36,792 nucleotides of DNA from a virus. The position numbers were made by a program, and so were the translations under genes. The first letter of the stretch is position 1. Every line of letters begins with the position of its first letter. The DNA lies in IMG/VR virus record IMGVR_UViG_3300020411_001986, positions 1-36,792 of that record, one strand, 5' to 3'. Below, one piece after another: positions 30,671-36,792 of the stretch. The notes below the pieces were generated by a model, which saw nothing but the letters and a program-made list of their open reading frames with translations, did no database searches and had not been told where the DNA came from.

Positions 30671-30946
30671 ATGATGCGGAACGGAAGCCAGCTACCTCTG
30701 CGGCTGTTTTTAGACGAATGTATTTCAAATCGGCGCATGACGCAGCGCACAACTGCCGCGTTATTTGGCGTGACCCAAGCGGCAATCTCTCAAATGTGTC
30801 GTGGCGAACGAGAAATCGTTGTCCAAAAAGAATTTAATGAACAAGAGCAACGCTCCTATTTCAGACTGATAGAAATAAAGGAGCTTGGCGCTGGCACATT
30901 TGAAAAACCAAAAGTTGATAGCGTAAATGCGTTTCCAGGCTTGTGA
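30671..30946 (+). CDS. Cro-like HTH protein, 91 aa
   Basis: The 91-residue protein contains a Cro-type helix-turn-helix at about residues 24-44: TQRTTAALFGVTQAAISQMC followed by RGEREI. Such proteins bind operators and shut off repressor synthesis during lytic growth, or regulate replication genes. The start has AAAAGGA at eight bases. The last 20 bases overlap the primase-like gene. Whether this protein or the 131-residue HTH protein is the functional Cro counterpart is not clear; here the position (second in the operon) differs from lambda, where Cro comes first. Confidence 0.75.
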   Translation: MMRNGSQLPLRLFLDECISNRRMTQRTTAALFGVTQAAISQMCRGEREIVVQKEFNEQEQRSYFRLIEIKELGAGTFEKPKVDSVNAFPGL

Positions 30947-31340
30947 TTTTGCGGCGCTTTGTGAAGGGTCGCGTCAAATCAGGGAAGGCGAATATCAGGC
31001 TAAATGCCCCGCACATGATGACTCTAGCCCCTCGCTCAACATAAAGGACGGTGAAAAAGGTTTGCTCGTTCACTGTTACGCAGGGTGCAGCGTTCAGGAG
31101 GTGTGTGACGCGGCAGGGGTAAAAATACAAGACCTTTTCGACAATCAAAATTTTGTGCCTGACAGCTACCCACCAAAAGAAAGGGAGTTTGACGATACGT
31201 TAATTTTTATTTGCGAGGAGTCAATAAGGTTAGGCAAAAAGCTAACGCAAAAAGATGAAGACGACTATGTAAAAAGTAAATTAAGAAAAGCGCAGAATGA
31301 AGGGAAGCAAAATTATGGCAGGAGATTGGCTCAAGATTGA
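30927..31340 (+). CDS. CHC2 zinc-finger primase-like protein (N-terminal domain only)
   Basis: The 137-residue protein has the zinc-binding domain of DNA primases: Cys27-Pro-x-His30 (AKCPAHDDSSPSLNI) and Cys50-x3-Cys54 (LVHCYAGCSVQEV), followed by AAGVKIQDLF. The TOPRIM catalytic domain normally found after it is missing, because the frame ends soon after in a Lys-rich helical segment. It may recruit a primase or bind single-stranded DNA near the origin, working with the initiator and helicase encoded next. The overlap with the Cro-like gene and with the next gene (26 bases) indicates a compact replication operon. Confidence 0.8.
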   Translation: MRFQACDFAALCEGSRQIREGEYQAKCPAHDDSSPSLNIKDGEKGLLVHCYAGCSVQEVCDAAGVKIQDLFDNQNFVPDSYPPKEREFDDTLIFICEESIRLGKKLTQKDEDDYVKSKLRKAQNEGKQNYGRRLAQD

Positions 31341-32046
31341 AATGACAACACCAGACAAGCCCGAAATTTTAGAAATGTCACAGTTATTGGGCGGTATGGA
31401 TACTGACGCGGTTTTTGGAAAATGTTTTAGGGTTTGGTCTTGGTTTGACCAGCACACAGCTTGTGGTGACGCACCGAGAATCACCACAAATTATTTAGAC
31501 CGCATTTGTGGTGTAGAAAAATTTTGTGAGGCGATGCTTGTGGTGGGTTGGTTGTCGATTGAAAACGAACGTGTGGTGATGCCAAATTTCACACGCCATC
31601 ATACAAAGTCCAGTAAAGACAGGGCTTTAGCAAATCAGAGGCAAGCTCTGTATCGTGAAAAGTTACAAAAGGGTGACGCTTGTGGTGACGCTTGTGGTGA
31701 TGAAAATAGTGAGAATGTTTCGTCACTAGAAAAGAGAATAGAAGAAGTATATATACCACCGGAAAAAAAGGACGCAAGAGAAAAAGCATTTGAACAATTT
31801 TGGTTAGCTTATCCTGGAAAAAAAGGAAGTAAACAATATGCGTTAGATGCGTTTAGCCGAAAAGTCAGAACAAAAGAAAACATTGAAATTTGTCTAAACA
31901 ATATAAACAACAGAAACGCGACAACTTTAGAAATAGGCTGGGGCGTTTCAGATATCAAGTACATCCCTCACGCTTCAACATTCCTCAATAAAAAAATGTG
32001 GCTGGATAAAATCGAATCATCAGACACTACTGAGTTTGCGCTATGA
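31315..32046 (+). CDS. Replication initiator-like protein
   Basis: A 243-residue protein with an N-terminal winged-helix-like region (DWLKIEMTTPDKPEILEMSQ; VFGKCFRVWSWFDQHTACGD) and a C-terminal segment with FEQFWLAYPGKKGSKQYALD and YIPHASTFLNKKMW, typical of phage replication proteins of the lambda O/DnaD-like type that load a helicase. ATG 31315 is preferred to ATG 31297 as AAGGGAAG precedes it at eight bases. Inside its sequence lies a cluster of TTGTGGTGA repeats (31461-31700), as in lambda O, whose gene contains the origin. The helicase gene follows with ATGA overlap. Confidence 0.75.
   Translation: MAGDWLKIEMTTPDKPEILEMSQLLGGMDTDAVFGKCFRVWSWFDQHTACGDAPRITTNYLDRICGVEKFCEAMLVVGWLSIENERVVMPNFTRHHTKSSKDRALANQRQALYREKLQKGDACGDACGDENSENVSSLEKRIEEVYIPPEKKDAREKAFEQFWLAYPGKKGSKQYALDAFSRKVRTKENIEICLNNINNRNATTLEIGWGVSDIKYIPHASTFLNKKMWLDKIESSDTTEFAL
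31461..31700. repeat. Iteron-like repeats inside the replication gene, candidate origin
   Basis: TTGTGGTGA occurs exactly at 31461-31469, 31680-31688 and 31692-31700, and inverted at 31481-31489. Near copies with one change lie at 31506-31514, 31538-31546 and 31571-31579. The last two exact copies form a 12-base tandem unit GGTGACGCTTGT from 31672. An AT-rich stretch follows (from 31701), as expected of an unwinding element. The location in an initiator gene matches the lambda ori pattern; function is inference. Confidence 0.65.
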
Positions 32047-33002
32047 ATATCATTCAAAGCATGAGCAGCGAGGAAGTGCAAAAAGCGATGGCTGTTGCTC
32101 AGTCGCACCGCATCAATGTCTTATCGCAGCACAGAGAAAAAATAATAGACCAAATCAAAAACGGTAAAACTTTAAACGGTATACGTTTGGCGTGGTCGAA
32201 AACACACAATGAAGTTGCTTTTCCCGTTGGCGTTACCTTGCTCACTGGCGCAAATGCCAGCTTTAAAAGCACGATAGCCTCACAACTGCTGCTGTACGCC
32301 GCAAAAGTCGAAAATATCAAGGTCGGTTTAGCGTCCTTTGAAATGTCAATTCCTGACATTGGGGAGTTGATGACTCAACAGACGGCGGGAACTGACGAGC
32401 CTACGATTGAATGGTATGAAAAGTTTGAAAAGTGGTCAGAAGATAAGATTTATGTGTACGACCAGCTAGGGTCAGTAATGCCCGAAAAAGTTTTAGGGGC
32501 TGTTCATGCCTTTGGTCAGAGAGGTTGCAAGTTAGTTTGTGTTGACTCGCTAATGATGTGCAGCGTTGGGGGTGATGGTGAAACTAATAGCCTCGAAAAA
32601 GAAAGGGCTTTTGTAAGCTCGTTAATCGGCATTGCAAGGACGCATGACATGGCGGTGATACTCGTTCATCACTTGCGTAAACCTTCTAACATTCAGCAAG
32701 GACAGCAATATGTCGGCACAAAATGGGATATCAGAGGGTCAGGGCAGATAGTTGATTTAGCGGCGTTGGTGTTAATAGCCAGCAGCGACCAAAAGAAAAC
32801 TGAACTGATACAGAAAAGGGATAAATTCGGGGCGGTCTTAACTGACCAAGAAACTGAATACATCGAAAAACACGCTTGCTTGTGCTTGAACGTAGCGAAA
32901 AACAGGTATTCGGCATTTGAAGGGAAAATTAATTTATGGCGTGTTCCTGGACGGAATCACGTTGGCAGAAAACAAGGACGGTCAATGACTTATGACTTTT
33001 AA
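32043..33002 (+). CDS. RecA-fold replicative helicase-like ATPase
   Basis: A 319-residue ATPase with Walker A GANASFKST (about 69-77) and Walker B CKLVCVDSLMM (about 164-174), then VILVHHLRKPSN (about 207-218), a pattern of hexameric replicative helicases of the DnaB/RepA type. Its smaller size and missing N-terminal domain resemble RepA-like helicases. It probably unwinds the fork after loading by the initiator. The C-terminal basic end (GRNHVGRKQGRSMTYDF) may bind DNA. Start overlaps the initiator stop by four bases. It differs from full DnaB by lack of the primase-binding N-terminal domain. Confidence 0.8.
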   Translation: MNIIQSMSSEEVQKAMAVAQSHRINVLSQHREKIIDQIKNGKTLNGIRLAWSKTHNEVAFPVGVTLLTGANASFKSTIASQLLLYAAKVENIKVGLASFEMSIPDIGELMTQQTAGTDEPTIEWYEKFEKWSEDKIYVYDQLGSVMPEKVLGAVHAFGQRGCKLVCVDSLMMCSVGGDGETNSLEKERAFVSSLIGIARTHDMAVILVHHLRKPSNIQQGQQYVGTKWDIRGSGQIVDLAALVLIASSDQKKTELIQKRDKFGAVLTDQETEYIEKHACLCLNVAKNRYSAFEGKINLWRVPGRNHVGRKQGRSMTYDF

Positions 33003-33408
33003 CCCAAATTTCAGGATAGTAACAAACGACTTCACTAAAGAAAAAGCGATAGAGGAAATCGAAAAGCTCTACGCGGAAAATCATTATGTCGAGGTGGAAT
33101 TAAGGACAGCGAAAACCAGAACCGCACGACAACACAGAGCTTTGCACGTTTTTTGTCGCACATTGGCCGTTGCGTTACGCGAAAAAGATATGGACACAAA
33201 AAAGTTTTTTAAAGAAGGGTTTGAAGTGCCATTCACAACGGAAATTGTAAAGGACAATATCTGGAAACCTATACAAAAAGCCTTAACTGACAAGGAAAGT
33301 AGTAAACAACTGACCACTAATGAAGTGTCACAAATTTATGACACGATTAACAAACTTTTAGCGGAGCGCGGGATTCATGTGCCGTGGCCTAGTCGAAATG
33401 AGCGATGA
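32992..33408 (+). CDS. NinB-like recombination protein
   Basis: The 138-residue protein contains RTARQHRALHVFCRTLAVAL (about 39-58) and VKDNIWKPIQKALTDKESSK (about 84-103), features I associate with the NinB-type family common in phage replication-recombination operons. NinB (Orf) in lambda aids RecBCD-independent recombination by binding single-stranded DNA. Overlap with the helicase gene is 11 bases, and the stop lies inside the next short gene. Similarity to NinB is remote here, so a broader 'conserved phage protein' label is safer if no match is found. Confidence 0.6.
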   Translation: MTFNPNFRIVTNDFTKEKAIEEIEKLYAENHYVEVELRTAKTRTARQHRALHVFCRTLAVALREKDMDTKKFFKEGFEVPFTTEIVKDNIWKPIQKALTDKESSKQLTTNEVSQIYDTINKLLAERGIHVPWPSRNER

Positions 33409-33574
33409 AGAAAAAGAAAAAATCAGGAGAAAAATCATAGCCCATACTCAGGACTTTTTAGACAAGGGCTTTAAGATAAAAAAAATTCCTATGAGCGAAA
33501 GTTCAGGGGATATAAAACGGGATTTCGTCACAGGAAAAAAACATGGAAGAAATAAAAATAGCGGTAAAAGGTGA
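33398..33574 (+). CDS. Small basic protein, 58 aa
   Basis: A Lys-rich 58-residue protein starting MSDEEKEKIRRKIIAHTQDF and ending GKKHGRNKNSGKR, likely nucleic-acid binding by charge. ATG 33398 overlaps the end of the NinB-like gene; the in-frame ATG 33377 would add seven residues and cannot be excluded. It overlaps the next small gene by 32 bases. No family is recognised. Confidence 0.55.
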   Translation: MSDEEKEKIRRKIIAHTQDFLDKGFKIKKIPMSESSGDIKRDFVTGKKHGRNKNSGKR

Positions 33575-33695
33575 AAGGGCGGTAGATATAGCCGACCAAT
33601 TATTAGAACTGAATCATCTAATCAGGGAATTGTTGGAAGAGATTAAAAACGATAGGCAAATCAAAAATGACGTTAAAAATAACCCAAGCGGATAA
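33543..33695 (+). CDS. Small acidic/helical protein, 50 aa
   Basis: A 50-residue frame, too short for many gene finders, is preceded by a strong ribosome site (AGGAAAAAAC then ATG). The protein starts MEEIKIAVKGERAVDIADQL and continues as an amphipathic helix (LLELNHLIRELLEEIKNDRQ). It overlaps both neighbours (32 and 29 bases), a pattern typical of nested small genes in phage operons. The function is unknown; a leucine-heptad helix suggests a dimer or partner-binding role. Confidence 0.55.
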   Translation: MEEIKIAVKGERAVDIADQLLELNHLIRELLEEIKNDRQIKNDVKNNPSG

Positions 33696-34110
33696 ATGGT
33701 TCTCAAAGTGCATAAGGGAAGCGCAGAACTATACTTGTGAGGTGTGCGGGAAAAGCTACCCGTCAAACTCAATGGGCTTGCACTGTTCACACTATTTCGG
33801 GAGGCGTAACTACAGCGTTCGATTTTGCGGCGGTGGTGCAGACGGTGTGACAAATGCTTTCTGTCATTGTTTCGGATGTCACCAGCGGCTTGGAAGCAAC
33901 CCTTACGACTTCACTAAGTGGGTAACTGACACGATAGGCGAGGGAGCGTTAGAGATGCTCATAGAGAAGCGCAACGACATCAACGCGGCTAAAATGATTA
34001 AGAAAAATTTAAAAAATGTTGCAGCCCACTACAAATTAGAATTTGAGGGGCTGCAAGCTAGAAGGGCGGGTGGCGATTCGGGGATACTAACCTTTAACCC
34101 TTATCTGTAG
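33667..34110 (+). CDS. HNH/NinG-like zinc nuclease
   Basis: The 147-residue protein carries YTCEVCGKSYPSNSMGLHCS, then HYFGRRNYSVRF and NAFCHCFGCHQRLGSNPYDF, giving paired CxxC motifs around a His-rich core. This resembles NinG/Rap-type and HNH-like zinc endonucleases of phage recombination clusters, which cut branched DNA. It is the last gene of the rightward early operon, and its last 17 bases overlap a converging gene. Activity is inferred from the cysteine-histidine pattern and neighbours. Specificity (Holliday junction or homing type) cannot be told from sequence. Confidence 0.7.
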   Translation: MTLKITQADKWFSKCIREAQNYTCEVCGKSYPSNSMGLHCSHYFGRRNYSVRFCGGGADGVTNAFCHCFGCHQRLGSNPYDFTKWVTDTIGEGALEMLIEKRNDINAAKMIKKNLKNVAAHYKLEFEGLQARRAGGDSGILTFNPYL

Positions 34111-34330
34111 CGCAAGCCTCACAGACTTTCACAGCGATTTTTAGACCGTGTTCGACAAATGCGACTGTTTCAGTTGTACCGCCGTTAGCCGCTGGCATTG
34201 CTACCCGTTCGAATCGGCTGTCTTGTGGTCTTCCAATAGTCACTGATTGCCGCGCATAAAGTGAGCCTTTTTCGATGTCTTTTTTGCATTGATGACATTT
34301 GAAGTTTTTTCTCGTCTTGATAAGTTTCAT
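34094..34330 (-). CDS. Small zinc-ribbon protein of the minus early operon
   Basis: Two CxxC knuckles frame the 78-residue protein: FKCHQCKKDIEKGSLYARQS near the start and KVCEACATDKG at the end, so a zinc ribbon is likely. The middle contains RPQDSRFERVAMPAANGG. The start follows GAGGG and ends the leftward operon tail-to-tail with the HNH gene, with 17 bases shared. Proteins of this kind in phage early regions often bind host components, but nothing here identifies a target. Confidence 0.65.
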   Translation of the reverse strand: MKLIKTRKNFKCHQCKKDIEKGSLYARQSVTIGRPQDSRFERVAMPAANGGTTETVAFVEHGLKIAVKVCEACATDKG

Positions 34331-34623
34331 AATGCACCCTCGTTAATCTGTACAGTTATCCCGTGATACTTGCAATAACCAATAACAGCATAAAACCCAA
34401 GCAAGCCTGTTGAGGGGTGACCGTGTTCATAAATTTGCGCGGTCAACTTCAAATTTTTGTCATATTCTAAATATAACCAGTAGTCGTTTTCGCCTGTGCT
34501 TGCTTCGTTTGGTGTTGCAGATACCCAAACAGCCGAACCTTCTGCGCAAGTTGTCACCTCGTCACCTGTTAGCTTGGTGATAGCTGAAACGGTAAACAGC
34601 AAATCGTGTAGATCGTTTTTCAT
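34327..34623 (-). CDS. Small early protein, 98 aa, unknown function
   Basis: The 98-residue protein starts MKNDLHDLLFTVSAITKLTG and contains GENDYWLYLEYDKNLKLTAQ and LGFYAVIGYCKYHGITVQIN, a soluble alpha/beta composition. The start carries the recurring GAGGTAAAGTTATGAAAA block, and the stop overlaps the next ATG as ATGA. A terminator hairpin lies just upstream (34637-34670), so this gene and the next may be transcribed separately or at reduced level. No family is recognised. Confidence 0.6.
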   Translation of the reverse strand: MKNDLHDLLFTVSAITKLTGDEVTTCAEGSAVWVSATPNEASTGENDYWLYLEYDKNLKLTAQIYEHGHPSTGLLGFYAVIGYCKYHGITVQINEGAL

Positions 34624-34636
34624 AACTTTACCTCGT

Positions 34637-34670
34637 AAAAAAATAAGCCGCCCTTATTATAGAGCGGCTT
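34637..34670 (-). terminator. Intrinsic terminator (minus strand) with TATAAT in the loop
   Basis: On the minus strand AAGCCGC/GCGGCTT (34645-34651 and 34664-34670) forms a seven-pair stem followed by a T-run (34637-34643). It lies after 34687-34983 and before the start of 34327-34623. The loop contains TATAAT on the minus strand (34656-34661), which could serve as a -10 for the downstream genes. Confidence 0.75.
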
Positions 34671-34686
34671 GGGTTAAATAAAAGCA

Positions 34687-34983
34687 CTAAAGCGCAGCGA
34701 TGCGCCGCAAGTGCCGTTCTTGATAGTCGGGAATAGGTGGTATATTTGCTTTTATGTCGCTTTCAAGCATTTCATGGGCTTTTCGTGCGTAATCTGGAAC
34801 TTCTGCCATGTTGCAATTCTTAAAACCTTGCAAGGCCAGCTTGTAGAATTCCTGCGCTTTTTGATGCTTATCAGAAGGCATCATTTCCCGCTGTTGATAC
34901 CATTGCGCGTTGATGTTTATAGCCATTTGCACACCAAACAAAATTTGGTGTTCGTTCTGTTGATAAAATTGTGCGTTACTCAT
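34687..34983 (-). CDS. Small early protein, 98 aa, unknown function
   Basis: The 98-residue protein starts MSNAQFYQQNEHQILFGVQM and is largely helical (HQKAQEFYKLALQGFKNCNM; YARKAHEMLESDIKANIPP). ATG 34983 is chosen over the longer frame beginning at 35118 because AGAGGTG lies six bases upstream and the extra residues have no coding support. It is followed by the terminator at 34637-34670. No family is recognised; it may be an interaction protein, as are many phage early small proteins. Confidence 0.65.
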   Translation of the reverse strand: MSNAQFYQQNEHQILFGVQMAININAQWYQQREMMPSDKHQKAQEFYKLALQGFKNCNMAEVPDYARKAHEMLESDIKANIPPIPDYQERHLRRIAAL

Positions 34984-35026
34984 GTTTTCACCTCTAAAAA
35001 TATTTTTGTTTGCCAGGACGAAACTT

Positions 35027-35467
35027 CTAAGCGTCTGGGTAGATTGTTTCTTTGTGCAATTCCTTGTTAATTGCGTAATCGCGCCATTCGTTCGTCTTTT
35101 CTCTCCACTCTGCGTCACTGTCTGGGTCTTTTATTCCATAAAGTTTCACTAACTCCGCTTTTTTAGCCATCCGCGCCCCTTCGGACAAATCCCGCTGGCG
35201 TATCACAAACTGTGTTTGTGGGATGTCATCACGGTTGTTGCTGTATTCGTAGATATCTTCCATGCCGTTGAAATGACCCGCTTGATATTGGTGTGTAAGC
35301 TCCTTCACCGCGTCAGTGGTTGGGCCGTCTTGCCAGTGTATGTGTACGGAATCACCCATACTGTACGAGTCAGAAACAACGCTAAATTTCGTTTTTGGAA
35401 ACGCCTTTTTTAAAATAGTTCGAATCTGTTTTGCTGCTTGTGCTTGCTCACTTAATTGTCTTTTCAT
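35027..35467 (-). CDS. LPD29-domain early protein
   Basis: The 146-residue protein has the pattern AAKQIRTILKKAFPKTKFSV (about 11-30), VSDSYSMGDSVHIHWQDGPT (about 31-50) and GHFNGMEDIYEYSNNRDD (about 64-81), which matches large polyvalent protein-associated domain 29 (LPD29), found in early regions of phages and mobile elements. The role is unknown; polyvalent proteins are often injected early and are linked with counter-defence. A second part (RMAKKAELVKLYGIKDPDSD) is charged. The start carries AAAGGTGAAGTTATGAAAA, and the stop leaves a 43-base gap to the next gene. Confidence 0.75.
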   Translation of the reverse strand: MKRQLSEQAQAAKQIRTILKKAFPKTKFSVVSDSYSMGDSVHIHWQDGPTTDAVKELTHQYQAGHFNGMEDIYEYSNNRDDIPQTQFVIRQRDLSEGARMAKKAELVKLYGIKDPDSDAEWREKTNEWRDYAINKELHKETIYPDA

Positions 35468-35498
35468 AACTTCACCTTTTTTTGGTTGCGCGGCGTAA

Positions 35499-35546
35499 TT
35501 GCCACTTCAAAGCGCACACAAGAGCGTATGCGCTTCAAGGTAGCAA
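35499..35546. repeat. Imperfect inverted repeat between two early genes
   Basis: TTGCCACTTCAAAGCGC (35499-35515) and GCGCTTCAAGGTAGCAA (35530-35546) pair imperfectly over 17 bases around a 14-base loop. It lies in the 86-base gap between the LPD29 gene and 35554-35889. No T-run follows, so an RNA-processing or protein-binding role is as likely as termination. Confidence 0.4.
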
Positions 35547-35553
35547 CTAACAA

Positions 35554-35889
35554 CTACCAACAACCCTTGAGGCTTTTAACGCCTCTGTGACTCGCTTTGT
35601 AACCATCGAACAAATTACCCCGTGAGCTGTTACGGGCTGGCGTGTTCCATCCCGCTGGCTTCAACACATCACCGCGCCTAAATCTATCGTCTTCGTCAGT
35701 GTTCACGATGAACGCAAACGCGCCTCCGTTGCTTATGATTTTTATGTACTTTTTGCCAGTGACAGCTTCAAGGCCGTTCTTATACCTTTCGTTGCGCTGC
35801 GCTTCATATTCGGGGCTATTGGTGTTGCTGTTCCAGCTTGCATAGCTGTTATATAAATCGTCTAAAAATTTCTGTATTAACTCGTCCAT
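35554..35889 (-). CDS. Conserved early protein, 111 aa, unknown function
   Basis: The 111-residue protein starts MDELIQKFLDDLYNSYASWN and carries a C-terminal domain with GGAFAFIVNTDEDDRFRRGD, then VLKPAGWNTPARNSSRGNLF. I recall this FIV..D..F..GDxLKPA block from phage and plasmid early genes, without function. ATG 35889 has GAGG at a good distance and is preferred to the longer frame from 35937. It overlaps no neighbour, with 10 bases to the next gene. Confidence 0.7.
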   Translation of the reverse strand: MDELIQKFLDDLYNSYASWNSNTNSPEYEAQRNERYKNGLEAVTGKKYIKIISNGGAFAFIVNTDEDDRFRRGDVLKPAGWNTPARNSSRGNLFDGYKASHRGVKSLKGCW

Positions 35890-35899
35890 TGCTTTTCCT

Positions 35900-36136
35900 C
35901 TATTTGTAGTTGTTTTCAAATTCGGCCTTGTCTCCAAGCCTTTCCATGCGTTTAAAAGCAGCCCCGCCGAACCGCTGCTTTCGTGTATCGTTCCAAGTGC
36001 GGCACATTTCGCGGGCTTCTTCTTCCGTATCTGCTTCGCCTATCTTCCGAGACTCACCAATATGCGGTTCAAGGCCATTTGGCCACGCGGGGTTTTCCTT
36101 CCACCATTCACGATGAAACACTGTATAATTTTTCAT
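35900..36136 (-). CDS. Small early protein, 78 aa, unknown function
   Basis: The 78-residue protein starts MKNYTVFHREWWKENPAWPN and has a charged body (DTEEEAREMCRTWNDTRKQR). The start carries AGAGGAAAAGTTATGAAAA, one of the shared start blocks. It lies directly downstream of the methyltransferase, 11 bases after its stop. No family is recognised. Confidence 0.65.
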   Translation of the reverse strand: MKNYTVFHREWWKENPAWPNGLEPHIGESRKIGEADTEEEAREMCRTWNDTRKQRFGGAAFKRMERLGDKAEFENNYK

Positions 36137-36147
36137 AACTTTTCCTC

Positions 36148-36792
36148 TTAGTTGATTGCGCCGATTAAAGCGCGGGTTAGGTTGTAAGGTTGTAGGTAGT
36201 CCACAGCTTGTCCTAAGATTTCGTGAGCCGTGGTTTTGACTTGGTTAGCTATAAGATGAACGGGGGCGCTTTTCACGGCTGCGTGTTCCGTTGGTGTAAA
36301 TAGTCTTTCCATGCCGTCAGGTCGGACTATGTGCGGCTCTGTGGAGCGGTTCTTGGCATAGAAGCGGCCAATCGTGCCACAAGTCGTCTCCTCGCCTGTG
36401 AGTAGTTGCCGCTTCGCAAAGCCTTTACCAGCAGCCGCATCTCGCACCGCTTTAGCCTTCAAGCCTTCGTTCATTGACCAGCCCTGTGCGTCAGCTTCTA
36501 TAATTGCGCTGATAGGCGTGGTATTAGGTGCGACAGTAGGAAGCTCAAAACTATCTGGAGCTATGCCGCTGGATATAGCGACCATCCACCACCGCTTGCG
36601 CTGTTCGATGCTTCCGGTGTGTGAGCTATCAAGCACCTGTTCGAATATCGTATAACCCATGCGCGTTAGTTCGCCGCGCAGTAAGTCGTACATTAGCGAG
36701 TCTTGCGCCTCTACTACATTTTCAGAAATCAACACGGCGGGGTTAGCGGCCTTGATAGCTGTCATAGTTCCAAATAAGGTCGTACCGCTGTG
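36148..36792 (-). CDS. C5 cytosine DNA methyltransferase, C-terminal part (runs off right edge)
   Basis: The last 215 codons of a minus-strand gene cut by the window edge. The visible part includes ANPAVLISENVVEAQDSL, with the ENV motif (motif VI) of C5 methyltransferases, and SIEQRKRWWMVAISSG (motif VIII region), then a target-recognition region and HEILGQAVDYLQPYNLTRAL (motif X-like end). The SAM-binding motif and the PC nucleophile motif should lie beyond the edge. The same family's N-terminal domain occurs at 1-277, so both are probably halves of one gene. The enzyme would methylate cytosines in phage or host DNA, likely for restriction avoidance. Confidence 0.8.
   Translation of the reverse strand, partial: HSGTTLFGTMTAIKAANPAVLISENVVEAQDSLMYDLLRGELTRMGYTIFEQVLDSSHTGSIEQRKRWWMVAISSGIAPDSFELPTVAPNTTPISAIIEADAQGWSMNEGLKAKAVRDAAAGKGFAKRQLLTGEETTCGTIGRFYAKNRSTEPHIVRPDGMERLFTPTEHAAVKSAPVHLIANQVKTTAHEILGQAVDYLQPYNLTRALIGAIN

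Noticed and set aside
31672-31700. CRISPR or mobile element from tandem GGTGACGCTTGT
   Set aside because: Unit of 12 bases, no spacers, no associated genes; better explained as iterons.
34711-35070. Plus-strand 119-residue frame opposite early genes
   Set aside because: Shadow of the minus-strand genes with clear ribosome sites; Phe/Cys/Leu-rich composition typical of antisense frames.
34984-35118. N-terminal extension of the 98-residue gene to 35118
   Set aside because: ATG 34983 has a clear AGAGGTG ribosome site; the extension overlaps the LPD29 gene and has shadow-like composition.

Overview
The window looks like a nearly complete genome of a temperate, short-tailed (podovirus-type) phage of a proteobacterium, probably marine. 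The evidence is a full virion gene set (small and large terminase, portal, scaffold, capsid, tail-tube and ejection-type proteins) with no tail sheath, tape measure or contractile parts, plus a tyrosine integrase beside a tRNA-Pro gene, a repressor with divergent early operons, and no host genes. The small conserved virion-block proteins and the tail fibre repeats are of types I associate with marine phages. The CCA-encoding tRNA fits a proteobacterial host. Host identity is inference.

The two window ends carry the N-terminal and C-terminal parts of what looks like one minus-strand C5 cytosine methyltransferase. The middle (catalytic PC motif and SAM-binding motif) is absent and the two parts are not in frame if joined directly. 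The genome is therefore probably circular or circularly permuted, with a few hundred bases missing between the ends.

Layout. (1) 1-492, minus strand: end of an early operon that continues at the right edge. (2) 493-931: divergent regulatory region with a GC-rich dyad just before the terminase gene, a possible packaging site. (3) 932-24771, plus strand, about 24 kb of late genes: small terminase, GH24 lysozyme, short conserved proteins, large terminase, portal, zinc ribbon, scaffold, capsid with a strong terminator; then tail fibre, a cupredoxin-like protein, a 984-residue surface protein, a glycine-rich protein; a membrane/lysis block (small membrane proteins, class-3 lipase, lipoprotein, three-TM holin); a repeat protein with NVPTG and collagen-like segments; tail-tube A-like and tail proteins; three large ejection-type proteins. 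(4) 24772-26481: integration module: dyad/terminator, short direct repeats, tRNA-Pro(GGG), integrase whose last codons lie inside the tRNA, DUF4224 protein. (5) 26576-29155, minus: recombination operon with SSB-like protein, YqaJ-type exonuclease, a second PD-(D/E)XK-like nuclease, ERF-type annealing protein, zinc ribbon. (6) 29229-30946: lysogeny switch: repressor lacking the S24 cleavage residues, two HTH proteins, and a family of 15-bp operator-like sites. (7) 30927-34110, plus: CHC2 primase-like protein, replication initiator with internal iteron-like repeats, RecA-fold helicase, NinB-like and HNH/NinG-like proteins. (8) 34094-36792, minus: small early genes (LPD29 and unknowns) leading to the methyltransferase.

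The early plus operon and early minus operon converge and overlap at 34094-34110. No DNA or RNA polymerase gene is visible, so replication and transcription should rely on the host. The parts most worth follow-up are the iteron cluster inside the replication gene, the operator family paired with a repressor that seems unable to self-cleave, the intact tRNA embedded in the attachment region, the copper-type ligand set in a virion-block protein, and the lipase in the lysis block.
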